A DNA stretch of 64,000 bases from Spirosoma linguale DSM 74 (GCA_000024525.1 CP001769.1:1536001-1600000), one strand, 5' to 3'. Shown: positions 9,174-18,327, counted from the stretch's first letter. Notes: generated from the letters alone by a model not told the origin. Translations and numbers: made by a program.

Positions 9174-10193
9174 ATGATGGATTCAGTAGTGTGTGTGACG
9201 CCCCGACAACTGGCGTATCAGCAAGTACAAAAGCCTGTTGTTACACCGGGACATGCCATTCTTAAAATCAGACGGATTGGTATCTGCGGCACCGATTTAC
9301 ACGCCTTCGAGGGCACACAGCCCTATTTTACGTACCCCCGCATTCTGGGCCACGAACTGGCGGCCGATCTGGTCGATGCGGACGATGCCCCTGGCTTTTC
9401 GGTAGGGGAGGCCGTTACGTTTCTGCCGTATTTCAACTGTGGGTATTGCATTGCCTGCCGAACCGGCAAACCAAACTGTTGCGTTCGGCTGCAGACCGTT
9501 GGCGTTCATATCGACGGCGGTATGGTCGAGTATTATTCCGTTCCGGTGCACACGCTGGTGCATGGGCAGGGACTATCGCATGACGAACTGGCGCTGGTAG
9601 AACCCCTGTCGATTGGCGCGCATGGCGTTCGTCGGGCCGACATTCAGCCGGGCGAAAATGTGCTCGTGGTGGGAGCGGGGCCTATTGGGTTAGGAACGAT
9701 GGAGTTTGCCCGGATTGCCGGGGGAACGGTCATTGCGATGGATATTAACGCTGGACGGCTGGATTTCTGCCGGACGCAGCTTGGCGTTCATCATACCATC
9801 AATGCACAATCGGCGGATGTGATGGAGCAACTGGCAGCTATCACCAATGGCGATATGCCTACGGTGGTCATCGACGCCACCGGTAGTTTACGAGCCATAA
9901 ACACCGCCTTTTCGTATCTGGCGCACACGGGTCGGTACGTGCTGGTGGGTTTGCAGAAAGGCGACATCAGCGTAAGCCACCCGGAATTACACAAGCGGGA
10001 AGCTACCCTCATGAGCAGCCGCAACGCAACCCGCGCCGATTTCGACCATGTCATTGCCAGCATGAAAGCTGGTTTGGTAAAACCTACAACCTACATCACC
10101 CACCGCGTTGGTTTCGACCAGATTGTACGTGAGTTCGATAGCTGGCTGGACCCCGCCAATGGCGTCATTAAAGCCATGGTGTCGCTTGGCTAA
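9174..10193 (+). CDS. Zinc-dependent alcohol/polyol dehydrogenase
   Basis: A 339-residue medium-chain dehydrogenase. An upstream GTG at 9129 lies inside the palindrome, so I take the ATG at 9174 (or 9177). Catalytic zinc ligands are visible in GICGTDLHAFEG and GHE; the structural zinc loop is CGYCIACRTGKPNCC with four cysteines. The Rossmann nucleotide-binding motif is VVGAGPIGLG. It resembles the L-galactonate/L-gulonate and sorbitol dehydrogenase-like group (RspB-like), which oxidises sugar acids or polyols with NAD(P). In this cluster it probably acts in intracellular catabolism of the imported sugar, perhaps a fucose- or rhamnose-derived acid. Substrate unproven. Confidence 0.85.
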   Translation: MMDSVVCVTPRQLAYQQVQKPVVTPGHAILKIRRIGICGTDLHAFEGTQPYFTYPRILGHELAADLVDADDAPGFSVGEAVTFLPYFNCGYCIACRTGKPNCCVRLQTVGVHIDGGMVEYYSVPVHTLVHGQGLSHDELALVEPLSIGAHGVRRADIQPGENVLVVGAGPIGLGTMEFARIAGGTVIAMDINAGRLDFCRTQLGVHHTINAQSADVMEQLAAITNGDMPTVVIDATGSLRAINTAFSYLAHTGRYVLVGLQKGDISVSHPELHKREATLMSSRNATRADFDHVIASMKAGLVKPTTYITHRVGFDQIVREFDSWLDPANGVIKAMVSLG

Positions 10194-10276
10194 CACTGCC
10201 TACTAACAGTTAAGTAAATTTTGCGCTGAAATTCCTTAGACTAGAAGCCTGACCTGATACAACCCAACAGCCCCGC

Positions 10277-11179
10277 ATGAAAAATAACCGCCGAGATTTT
10301 CTTCAACACGCTGCCGGACTGCTGGCACTTGGCACCCTGAGTGTCAGTGAAGTCCTCGCCAGTCATTCGGAATCAGCCAACAAACGAGCCGATAAACCGT
10401 ATGTAGTCTTTGTCACCGGCGACCATGAATACAGTGGCGAACTGACGCTGCCGTACATTGCCGAAGAACTGGAAAAGAACTACGGAATGCGGACGAAAGT
10501 CCTGAAAGCCTATCCTGACTACAATGCAGAAAAGGATATTCCGGGTTTAGAGGTTCTGAAAGAGGCCGATCTGGCGGTTTTTTTCCTTCGCTGGCGGCTG
10601 TTGCCTAAGGAGCAACTTCAGTACATCGACGATTACCTGAAGTCGGGGAAGCCGGTCATGGGCTTTCGAACCACGACCCACGCGTTCAACTACCCCGATG
10701 GCGACGACCGTAAAAACTGGAATGCGTTCGGTGAGTTTGCGTTCGGGGCTCCTCCGGGCTGGGGCGGTAAGGCACAGCACACGCACTACGGCCACAAAAG
10801 CACAACCGACGTGACCATTATTCCCGAAGCCGCCAAAAACCCGATTCTAACGGGTGTAGCTCCTTCATTTCATGTGGCCTCCTGGCTGTATCGTGTTTTG
10901 CCCGACTATCCGGCGAAAGGAGCGGTGCCCCTGCTCATGGGTAAATCGGTCAACCCCGATAAAGCCGCTATCGACAACCCCGTTGCCTGGACCTGGAAAA
11001 ACCAGTGGGGCGGTAAAGCCTTCATGACGACCCTGGGCCATCCCGAAGATTTTCAGGTGGAGTCGTTCCAGCGCCTGGTTATCAACGCCATTCACTGGGA
11101 ACTTGGCAAGCCAATTCCCAAAAAGTGGAAAGGTAAATTAGCGATCGACGTTCCTTATGGCCATCCCAGTAAATCCTAA
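10277..11179 (+). CDS. ThuA-like domain protein, Tat-exported
   Basis: A 300-residue protein with a twin-arginine type signal (NRRDFLQHAAGLLALG) and a ThuA/glutamine-amidotransferase-like fold. Seen: the start YVVFVTGDHEYSGELTLP, the strand ADLAVFFLRWR, and the FRTTTHAF segment at the position where class I amidotransferases carry the nucleophile elbow; no cysteine nucleophile is visible there. ThuA-like proteins occur widely with sugar-use genes in Bacteroidota and Planctomycetota, but their reaction is not settled. The next gene begins 5 bp after the stop, so the two are very likely one transcript, and both appear extracytoplasmic. Confidence 0.8.
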   Translation: MKNNRRDFLQHAAGLLALGTLSVSEVLASHSESANKRADKPYVVFVTGDHEYSGELTLPYIAEELEKNYGMRTKVLKAYPDYNAEKDIPGLEVLKEADLAVFFLRWRLLPKEQLQYIDDYLKSGKPVMGFRTTTHAFNYPDGDDRKNWNAFGEFAFGAPPGWGGKAQHTHYGHKSTTDVTIIPEAAKNPILTGVAPSFHVASWLYRVLPDYPAKGAVPLLMGKSVNPDKAAIDNPVAWTWKNQWGGKAFMTTLGHPEDFQVESFQRLVINAIHWELGKPIPKKWKGKLAIDVPYGHPSKS

Positions 11180-11184
11180 CTTCT

Positions 11185-14100
11185 ATGAAAGCCTTTGTTA
11201 GCAGGAAAACTAATGTTTACGCGTTGCTTGCCGTACTGGGCCTGTTAGGGCTGGGCATCAGCGCATTTAAGTTTTATGCGTCGGATTCGCTGAAACTTAA
11301 AAAAGAGGCCCATATCATGCTGATTGGCAACAATCTGGGGTCGAGGATGATGAACTACGACCAGTTTGAAACCGAGATGCAGGTTCGCTATCCGGACAGT
11401 CTGCTGTATATCCGCAACATGTGCGATCCCGGCGATACACCCGGTTTTAGGCCCCGTTCGAGCCGGTTTTCGCCCTGGGCGTTTCCGGGTGCCGAGCGTT
11501 TCCAGACCGAGTACGCTAATCCATCCGATAGCCAGGGTGAGTTTGAATCCCCCGACCAATGGCTAACCCGGCTCAAGACCGATATTATTATTTCCTTCTT
11601 TGGCTATAACGAATCCTTTCAGGGGCCGGCCGGACTGGCTAACTACAAAGCCGAACTTGACGCGTTCATCAAACACACGCTGAGCCAGAAATACAATGGC
11701 AAAACGGCTCCGCAACTGGCCATCGTGTCGCCCATTGCTTTTGAAGATCTATCCGCTACGCTCGATCTGCCCAACGGCAAGAAGGAAAACGCCAATATCC
11801 TGCTCTATACCAAAGCCATGAAGGAAGTGGCCGAGCAAAACAAGGTGCTGTTTGTCGATGCCTTTACCCCATCGCAGCAGTGGTACAATACCACCAAGGA
11901 GCCGCTGACCATCGACGGCTCCCAACTGAACGCAGAAGGGTATAAAAAGCTGGGACTTCTTCTGGCCGATAAGGTGTTTGGTAAGGCGGCTCCCAAAGCG
12001 GAAGCCAACCGGAAGCTGATACACGAGGCCGTAACGGAGAAAAACTGGATGTGGCATAACGACTATAAAATCCCCAACGGCGTTCACGTCTACGGACGTC
12101 GCTACAATCCGTTTGGCCCCGACAACTACCCGGCCGAAATCGAGAAAATCCGGCAGATGACCGCCATTCGGGACACGGCCGTCTGGCTGGCGGCTACGAA
12201 AGGGCAGACCATTGATATTGCCGCTGCCGATGCCCGCACCCGGAAGTTGCCGGAGGTGAAAACCAATTTCAACCCGGAGAAAAACGGGAGCCTGACCTAC
12301 CTCAGCGGAAAGGAAGCGTTGAGTAAGCTGAAAGTGCCGCCGGGCTACAAAATTGAGCTTTTTGCGTCGGAAGAAGAGTTTCCGGATTTGGCGAAACCCA
12401 TGCAGATGTCGTTCGACAACAAAGGACGTCTCTGGGTGGCGGCCATGCCGAGTTACCCGCACTACAAACCCGGCGACCCTAAGCCGAACGACAAAATCCT
12501 GATTCTGGAAGATACTAACAACGACGGTAAAGCCGATAAGCAAACCGTTTTTGCGGATCATCTGCACCTGCCACTTGGTTTCGAAATGGCCAAAGAAGGC
12601 GTTTACATCTCACAGGGACCAAACCTCAAACTCTTCACCGATACGAACGGGGACGACAAAGCCGACAAGAGTGAAATCCTAATGAGCGGCTACGACGACC
12701 ACGACACCCACCACAACAGTCACGCCTTTACCGTCGACCCATCGGGCGCTATTTACTCGGGCGAGGGCGTTTTTCTGCATACCAACGTTGAAACCTCGTA
12801 CGGACCCGTTCGGGCGACAAACGGCGGTTTCTACCGGTATGCGCCCCAACTGCACAAACTGGAACGGACAGCCCAGCTTTCGATCCCAAACCCCTGGGGC
12901 ATTGCCTTCGATGATTGGGGACAGCCCTTTTTCGCCGAAACATCCAGCCCCGACGTTCGGTGGATGATGCCTGGCACGGTGCTGCCCCGCTACGGCGAGG
13001 CCACCCACAAATCGGTGCAGTTAGTTGAAGAAGCGCACCGTGTGCGGCCAACGTCCGGTCTGGAATTCGTTTCCAGCCGCCACTTCCCGGATGAGCTACA
13101 GGGCGATTTCCTGATCAACAACACTATTGGCTTCCTGGGAATGAAAGAACACACCCTTGTTGACGATGGTACGGGCTACAAAAGCAAACACCGGATGGAT
13201 TTGGTCGTGAGCGAAGACCGGAACTTCCGCCCTGTCGATATGGAGTTTGCCCCCGATGGGTCGCTGTACCTGATCGACTGGCACAACATCCTCATCGGGC
13301 ACATGCAGCACAACGCCCGCGACCCCCTGCGCGACCATTCGCGGGGCCGGGTGTACCGGATTACGTACCCTTCGCGCCCGCTCGTGACGCCCGCTAAAAT
13401 TGACGGTGCTTCGGTAGAAACCTTGCTCGATAACCTCAAACTACCCGAATACCGTACCCGTTACCGCACCCGGCGCGAACTCCGGGGCCGAAATGCGACC
13501 GAAGTGCTGGCCAAGCTGAAGACTTGGGTGGCCGGGCTGGACAAGAAAGATCCCCGCTACGAACATCACCTGCTGGAAGGCCTTTGGGTAAGTTGGGGCA
13601 TGGATAAAGTGGACCAAAACCTGCTTCGTCAGCTGTTAAAAGCGAAAGATTACCACGCCCGTGCGGCAGCCGTTCAGGTAGTGCGCTACACCGGCCATCA
13701 GGTACCCGATCAGGCCGATCTGCTGATGCAGGCCGCCCGTGATGAAAACAGCCGAGTGCGACTCGATGCCATCGTGGCCGCTTCCTGGATCGGCAAGGAA
13801 AAAGGATTGCCCATTTTAGCAGAAGCCGCCAAAAAGCCGCTCGACGACTGGATGATTCATGCCCATAAAACGGCGGTGGCTCATTTGAAAGACATGAACG
13901 TACCGAAAGAAAAGGAAGTCCAGGAGATATCGTCGCTGAAAGGGCAGGAACTGGCCATGTTCAATTTGGGCAAGCAGATTTACGCCAAAGAGGGCTACTG
14001 CACCACCTGTCACCAGCCGGATGGAAAAGGCCTGGCCGCTTCCGGATTTCCGCCCCTCAGTGGTACGCCCTGGGTAACGGGCAGCGAAGAGCGGCTGATC

Positions 14101-14391
14101 AAAATTGTGCTGAAAGGGGTGATGGGACCTATTGAAGTAGCGGGTAAAAACTACCCCGGACAGGTACCCATGACGCCCTTCGGCGGGTTGCTGAAAGACA
14201 ACGAAGTAGCTGCTGTGCTGACCTATGTCCGAAACGCATTTGGCAACAAAGCGTCGCCGGTTAGCCCCGCTACGGTGAAGAAAGTCCGTGCCGCTACAGA
14301 GCGGAAAGTGGACTTCTATTCGCCAACGCAACTGCTCAAAGAGCACCCAATGGGCACTGAAGACGGCGTAAAGTCGGCAAGCACGAAGTAG
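11185..14391 (+). CDS. SGNH-propeller-HEAT-cytochrome c multidomain protein
   Basis: A 1068-residue exported or membrane-anchored protein of the PVC-type heme-binding CxxCH group. Order of domains: N-terminal hydrophobic segment (about 12-30); an SGNH/GDSL-hydrolase-like domain (about 40-270, with IMLIGNNL and FFGYNESF motifs); a beta-propeller of the PQQ/NHL dehydrogenase type (about 370-760, starting VPPGYKIELFASEEEFP); HEAT-like helical repeats (about 780-920); and a C-terminal class I cytochrome c with C939-T-T-C-H943 and a downstream methionine (MTPFGG) that could be the axial ligand. Such proteins are thought to oxidise carbohydrates and pass electrons to the respiratory chain. It lies 5 bp after the ThuA-like gene. 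Confidence 0.8.
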   Translation: MKAFVSRKTNVYALLAVLGLLGLGISAFKFYASDSLKLKKEAHIMLIGNNLGSRMMNYDQFETEMQVRYPDSLLYIRNMCDPGDTPGFRPRSSRFSPWAFPGAERFQTEYANPSDSQGEFESPDQWLTRLKTDIIISFFGYNESFQGPAGLANYKAELDAFIKHTLSQKYNGKTAPQLAIVSPIAFEDLSATLDLPNGKKENANILLYTKAMKEVAEQNKVLFVDAFTPSQQWYNTTKEPLTIDGSQLNAEGYKKLGLLLADKVFGKAAPKAEANRKLIHEAVTEKNWMWHNDYKIPNGVHVYGRRYNPFGPDNYPAEIEKIRQMTAIRDTAVWLAATKGQTIDIAAADARTRKLPEVKTNFNPEKNGSLTYLSGKEALSKLKVPPGYKIELFASEEEFPDLAKPMQMSFDNKGRLWVAAMPSYPHYKPGDPKPNDKILILEDTNNDGKADKQTVFADHLHLPLGFEMAKEGVYISQGPNLKLFTDTNGDDKADKSEILMSGYDDHDTHHNSHAFTVDPSGAIYSGEGVFLHTNVETSYGPVRATNGGFYRYAPQLHKLERTAQLSIPNPWGIAFDDWGQPFFAETSSPDVRWMMPGTVLPRYGEATHKSVQLVEEAHRVRPTSGLEFVSSRHFPDELQGDFLINNTIGFLGMKEHTLVDDGTGYKSKHRMDLVVSEDRNFRPVDMEFAPDGSLYLIDWHNILIGHMQHNARDPLRDHSRGRVYRITYPSRPLVTPAKIDGASVETLLDNLKLPEYRTRYRTRRELRGRNATEVLAKLKTWVAGLDKKDPRYEHHLLEGLWVSWGMDKVDQNLLRQLLKAKDYHARAAAVQVVRYTGHQVPDQADLLMQAARDENSRVRLDAIVAASWIGKEKGLPILAEAAKKPLDDWMIHAHKTAVAHLKDMNVPKEKEVQEISSLKGQELAMFNLGKQIYAKEGYCTTCHQPDGKGLAASGFPPLSGTPWVTGSEERLIKIVLKGVMGPIEVAGKNYPGQVPMTPFGGLLKDNEVAAVLTYVRNAFGNKASPVSPATVKKVRAATERKVDFYSPTQLLKEHPMGTEDGVKSASTK

Positions 14392-14477
14392 TAATTTGGT
14401 TGAGTAGTGAAGTAAGGGAAGTCGGTTAAGTCGAACTCTCGCACTAACCTATTACCTACAATTAATAGCTTTATTTT

Positions 14478-15371
14478 ATGTCTTTATCGAATGTATCGGG
14501 TATGCCGGCGGGCCAGTGGGCACCAATTGGCTTCAATTTGTTAGTCTGGACGGCCGCCATATCCGAAGAAATGAACCCCGTTGCTGAACGCCTGAAAACG
14601 ATTGGCTACGACGGCGTTGAATGCTTTATTGACCAGCAGGACGTTCGTGTTTATCAGCAATTCGGCGACCACCTGAAGCAGCTGGGGTTGCAAAGTACCT
14701 GTGTAACCGTGGTCGGGCCAGACGAGAATCCGGCCAGCGAATCGGCCAAAGTGCGCGAACAGGCGGTCGTTCAATTGAAAGGCGTAGTCGACCGGGCGCA
14801 TGCGCTGGGCGCAACGGTCATTTGTGGGCCGTTCCACTCCGCCTTTGCCACTTTCTCCCGACGCGAACCGCAACCTGACGAATACGCTTACAGTGCCGAG
14901 GTGCTGCATACGGTGGGCGAGTATGCCAAACAGGCAAATATCGTCCTGGCCCCCGAAGCCCTCAACCGGTTTGAGTGTTACCTCTGCAACACCATGAGTC
15001 AACTGATCGAACTGGTACGGAAGGCCGATCATTCCAATGTGCGGGCCATGTTCGATACCCACCATGCCAACATGGAGGAAAAACATTTTCCTGACGCTAT
15101 TAGAACCATTGCCCCCGTGCTGGCCCACGTACACATTAGCGAAAACGATCGGGGCACCCCCGGCGATGGACACATTCCCTGGGACGATACTTTCCGGACG
15201 CTTTCCGAACTGAATTATTCCGGCTGGATGACCATCGAAGCGTTTACCCGAAACGACATCAATTTTGCAAATTCAATCAACGTCTGGCGGGAATTCAGCA
15301 AACCGTGGGACATCGCCGAAAACGGTCTTAAATTCATCAAAGCCATGCAGGCTAAATACGCTAACGTATAA
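14478..15371 (+). CDS. Sugar phosphate isomerase/epimerase-like TIM barrel
   Basis: A 297-residue xylose-isomerase-like TIM barrel (AP endonuclease 2 / tagatose-epimerase superfamily). Metal-site signatures are visible: Glu in LAPEALNRFE, Asp-His in MFDTHHANMEE, HVHISENDRG, and the final Glu in MTIEAF. These match the Glu-Asp-His-Glu metal site of D-tagatose/D-psicose 3-epimerases. No signal peptide, so probably cytoplasmic. The next, related barrel gene starts 2 bp after the stop. A role in epimerising an imported ketose or keto-derivative is likely by context; the substrate is unknown. Confidence 0.82.
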   Translation: MSLSNVSGMPAGQWAPIGFNLLVWTAAISEEMNPVAERLKTIGYDGVECFIDQQDVRVYQQFGDHLKQLGLQSTCVTVVGPDENPASESAKVREQAVVQLKGVVDRAHALGATVICGPFHSAFATFSRREPQPDEYAYSAEVLHTVGEYAKQANIVLAPEALNRFECYLCNTMSQLIELVRKADHSNVRAMFDTHHANMEEKHFPDAIRTIAPVLAHVHISENDRGTPGDGHIPWDDTFRTLSELNYSGWMTIEAFTRNDINFANSINVWREFSKPWDIAENGLKFIKAMQAKYANV

Positions 15372-15373
15372 CT

Positions 15374-16198
15374 ATGTCTTCTCCTGTTTCTTTTCGCTTC
15401 GGCGCCGAAGCGTATACCTGGTTCATGAACAACAACGGTCTGACCCACGCCAACCGCCTGGGGCACATGATCGACATTACAGCGCGGGCGGGTTTTGATG
15501 GTATTGAACCCATTTTCAACTGGATGGGCGATTTGCCCGATCCGGAAAGTCTGGGCCAGAAATTAACCGAACAGGGTGTTGAGTTAGCCGCAATAGCGCT
15601 CGCCCTCGACTGGAACGGCACCGAGGAAACCGAACAGGAACGCTACGAAGCCGACCGCGCCATTGCCCTGCTGAAACATTTTCCGGGGGCACTGCTCTGT
15701 ACCGTGCAGAAACCCACTGGGCGGCACGAACTCGAAACCCGCCGGCGGAATCTTGTTAACATTGTCAACCGGGTATCGCGTCGGGCGGTCGATCAGGGCG
15801 TGCCGTGCAGCTTCCACCCCAACTCCCCCCACTCATCCATTACGCGTACCGAAGAAGATTATCGGGTCATCATCGAATCGCTGGATGCTTCGGTAACGGG
15901 CTGGACGCCGGACGTGGGGCATCTTATCAACGGCGGCATGGACCCGCTCACCAAGATGAAAGAGTATGCATCGCTCATCAATCTGGTGCATTACAAAGAC
16001 TGGAACGGTGAACCCGAATTTGCCCTGCTCGGCAAAGGGAAAGTTGACTTCCATAGCATCACAAAATGGTTGATTGAACAGGAATACGATGGCTGGATCA
16101 TCTGCGAAGACGAAGGTCCCGAAGCCATGGACGACCCGGACGGCGTTACCCTGCACGACGGCCGCTGGGTGTATGAAACCCTGCTTCCATCGGTGTAG
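15374..16198 (+). CDS. Second sugar isomerase/epimerase-like TIM barrel
   Basis: A 274-residue protein of the same xylose-isomerase-like superfamily as the gene 2 bp upstream, but with quite different sequence, so not a recent duplicate. Barrel signatures: GFDGIEPIFNWMGD, CSFHPNSPHSSI, TGWTPDVGHLI, VHYKDWNG and ICEDEGPEA near the end, giving plausible metal-binding His, Asp, His and Glu residues. Members include inositol and keto-sugar enzymes such as IolE-like dehydratases and hydroxypyruvate isomerases. Tight coupling to the first barrel suggests consecutive steps of one pathway. A 30-bp-arm hairpin follows the stop. Confidence 0.78.
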   Translation: MSSPVSFRFGAEAYTWFMNNNGLTHANRLGHMIDITARAGFDGIEPIFNWMGDLPDPESLGQKLTEQGVELAAIALALDWNGTEETEQERYEADRAIALLKHFPGALLCTVQKPTGRHELETRRRNLVNIVNRVSRRAVDQGVPCSFHPNSPHSSITRTEEDYRVIIESLDASVTGWTPDVGHLINGGMDPLTKMKEYASLINLVHYKDWNGEPEFALLGKGKVDFHSITKWLIEQEYDGWIICEDEGPEAMDDPDGVTLHDGRWVYETLLPSV

Positions 16199-16203
16199 TA
16201 ACT

Positions 16204-16272
16204 GGTGGAGTAGGTGAAATAGTGGAGTGGTGCCAAGAGTGAGCACCACTCCACTATTTCACCTACTCCACC
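16204..16272. repeat. Perfect 30-bp inverted repeat
   Basis: Arms 16204-16233 and 16243-16272 are perfect reverse complements around a 9-nt loop. It fills most of the 102-bp gap between the second epimerase gene and the alpha/beta hydrolase. The arms are simple in sequence (repeated gtggag and gtgaaat words). There is no T tract after it, so it may be an mRNA-processing or stabilising hairpin rather than an intrinsic terminator. Confidence 0.8.
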
Positions 16273-16300
16273 CACTTCACGATTTCACTACTTATCAACT

Positions 16301-17104
16301 ATGCCTTACGTAGAAACCAACGGCATCAATTTATATTACGAAGAGCGGGGGAGTGGAGAGCCACTGCTGCTGATTATGGGCATCACCGCCCCCGGTTCCG
16401 TTTGGGCCAGACATGCCGATGACTGGCAGAATCACTTTCGCTGTATCCTTAGTGATAACCGGGGCGTAGGTCGGTCCGATAAGCCAGCAGGTCCGTACAC
16501 AACTGCCCAAATGGCCGACGATTATGCCGGGCTTATTGATACCCTCGGGCTGGGAAAAGTACGGGTTGCGGGTGTGTCGATGGGGAGTACCATTGCCCAG
16601 CAATTAGCGTTGCGGCATCCGGATAAAGTGCATTCGCTGGTGCTGCTCTGCCCCTGGGCCCGCTGCGACCGTACCGCCGAAGCGATCTTCCGGCACATGG
16701 CTACCATCAAGGCCCGGCTCCGTCCCGAAGAGTTTGCCAATTATATTCAGTTCCTGATCTATGCCAAGCGTAGCTGGGATGATGATGCCACCTTTGCCGG
16801 CCTTGTGGAGGGACGGCAGCAGGCCGCTATTGATCCAATGCCGCAGCCACTACATGGTTTGGAGGGTCAGGCTGAGGCCTGCATTACTCACAACACCCTG
16901 GCCGATTTACCGTCCATTGACAAGCCCTGTCTGGTCATTGGTGGTCGGAAAGATATTTTTACCCCTGTCTGGATGACCGAAGAAGTGGCGGGAGCCATTC
17001 CGAACAGCGAACTACATCTGTATGAAGACGCTGGTCATGCTTTCCATTGGGAGTGTATCGACGATTTCAACCCACGAGTGCGAGATTGGCTGCTGGCTCA
17101 TTAG
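16301..17104 (+). CDS. Alpha/beta-fold hydrolase
   Basis: A 267-residue cytoplasmic alpha/beta hydrolase. The sequence shows LLLIMGITAPGSVW (oxyanion region), the nucleophile elbow GVSMGS, the acid region near GGRKDIFTP and the catalytic His in DAGHAFHWE. No signal peptide is visible. It resembles the 3-oxoadipate enol-lactonase / haloalkane-dehalogenase-like branch, whose members open lactones or cleave esters. As the last gene of the sugar-use cluster, a lactonase role on a sugar-acid lactone made by the upstream dehydrogenase is possible but unproven. It is followed by a 682-bp gap holding a palindromic element. Confidence 0.8.
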   Translation: MPYVETNGINLYYEERGSGEPLLLIMGITAPGSVWARHADDWQNHFRCILSDNRGVGRSDKPAGPYTTAQMADDYAGLIDTLGLGKVRVAGVSMGSTIAQQLALRHPDKVHSLVLLCPWARCDRTAEAIFRHMATIKARLRPEEFANYIQFLIYAKRSWDDDATFAGLVEGRQQAAIDPMPQPLHGLEGQAEACITHNTLADLPSIDKPCLVIGGRKDIFTPVWMTEEVAGAIPNSELHLYEDAGHAFHWECIDDFNPRVRDWLLAH

Positions 17105-17786
17105 CAACAAAAGCCAACGCTATTCGGGCCATTTTTCCAGCCCGGCGGCTATACGTAACGCCCGCTTTCGTAGCCGGTCGAGATTCGGTCGCAGGTTTCC
17201 AGGAAATCATTTGCTTTCTCAAGCCATAGTAGCTGGAGCGAGGGCTGATTATCTTCGGGAGATTGCTGAGCAGATGGGTTTTCCATGTGGCCAAAGGTAT
17301 TATTTTTACGAATGTCTGCCCAGGGAAATACGTCTTTTCTGTATTAGGAATTTGTCTGTATTAACGTGAATAATGGCCGCGTAGCGGACTAATGTTTGTA
17401 GAAGAGGGTGGTCGTGCAGTCGACTGGCGTGCCGTAGGTACGCAACCCTTACCAATTGTTGCGTACCTACGGCACGCCAGTCGACTGCACGACCACCCTC
17501 TTCTACAAACATTAGTCCGCTACGCGGCACTCAACTTTTCATAACCAGATATATTCGCCCATTATTCACGTTGAATCAACACGCTAACTGACAGTCTGCC
17601 AATGCCCTTCTGGAGACTGCTCGCTGATGCTAAGTAATATAATACAACTATATTATGTTGTCTGACTGTTCGTTTTTGATTAAATGAATGTTTCTATCGC
17701 TATAGGTCTAAGTTTATTTCTAAAAATCATAAACAAATGATGATGTCGTCAGTTATATGATATAGATAAAACATATAGTCAGCGCT
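17105..17786. other. Intergenic gap with palindromic element
   Basis: A 682-bp gap. 17363-17572 holds palindromic element copy 1. 17105-17362 shows short open frames only, with no recognisable protein. The AT-rich stretch 17630-17786 probably contains the promoter for the small gene at 17787. Confidence 0.6.
17363..17572. mobile_element. 210-bp palindromic element, copy 1
   Basis: Outer 14-bp terminal inverted repeats (aacgtgaataatgg at 17363-17376, its complement at 17559-17572) enclose a perfect 71-bp inverted repeat (17376-17446 and 17458-17528) around the 11-nt loop ccttaccaatt. A non-palindromic stretch of 30 bp (17529-17558) lies only on the right side. No protein is encoded. A second copy of identical length is at 32626-32835. 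The structure resembles a MITE or REP-like element moved by a transposase in trans, but no mobility gene is in the window and no clear target duplication flanks this copy. Confidence 0.75.
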
Positions 17787-18149
17787 ATGAAAATTGCAGT
17801 AGAGAAAGGTCAGGACAAGACCTTACTGGAAGATGGTCGCCAGCAGGTTACCATTACGGATATTGAAGAGGGCACCAGTGAATATAAAGGCATTCCCTTC
17901 TTTGCAGTACGTTTTGAAAACGAAGACGGCTATGTATCGCACCGATTCTATCAATCGCAGGTGGGCATGCCAGCCATTATCAGCCTTTTCGACATGGTCG
18001 GAATACCTGCTCAGGAGGGTAAAGAGCTTGACACGAAGCAACTGCTTGGTAAAGAACTGACCATTGAAGTAGGAGAGCGTTCTTACAACGATCCCGAGAA
18101 TCATAACGAACGTGTGCTGAAACAGGCCGTTAATTTCCTGGCTAGTTAA
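17787..18149 (+). CDS. Conserved-looking small protein of unknown function
   Basis: A 120-residue soluble protein I do not recognise with certainty. It is acidic, with beta-strand-rich pattern (QQVTITDIEEGTSEYKGIPFF) followed by an amphipathic segment. The opening, where a strand is followed by SEYKGIPFFAVRFEN, loosely recalls phage-type single-stranded-DNA-binding proteins of the DUF669 kind, but that is a weak resemblance. No signal peptide. The gene stands alone: a 682-bp gap lies upstream and a strong 24-bp hairpin downstream, so it is probably a single-gene transcript. Confidence 0.65.
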   Translation: MKIAVEKGQDKTLLEDGRQQVTITDIEEGTSEYKGIPFFAVRFENEDGYVSHRFYQSQVGMPAIISLFDMVGIPAQEGKELDTKQLLGKELTIEVGERSYNDPENHNERVLKQAVNFLAS

Positions 18150-18208
18150 TCATACCCATTACCGACTATTCCGTCCCTTTTCCCTTTTCAGGTGAGCCAA
18201 CCCTAAAT

Positions 18209-18259
18209 GGCACTAAAAAGCGCTTTATCAACACAGTTGATAAAGCGCTTTTTAGTGCC
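18209..18259. terminator. Perfect 24-bp hairpin between convergent genes
   Basis: Arms 18209-18232 and 18236-18259 are perfect complements with a 3-nt loop. The stem contains A/T runs (ctaaaaagcg and its complement), so transcripts from either side end in U-rich stem sequence. It lies between the convergent genes at 17787 and 18328 and probably terminates both. Confidence 0.75.
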
Positions 18260-18327
18260 GGGTGCTTGATACTAGCTTAGTCGCCTATGTAGTAGGTTCT
18301 TGAGTAGACTGGCCGCAATCGGCTGAT

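Noticed and set aside
11749..12567. Antisense open frame (272 codons) inside the SGNH-propeller gene
   Set aside because: Same reason: opposite a well-supported gene, with no recognisable motif.
17363..17572. CRISPR array or tRNA-like structure
   Set aside because: Only one central palindrome per site and no repeat-spacer pattern; it matches a palindromic element instead.
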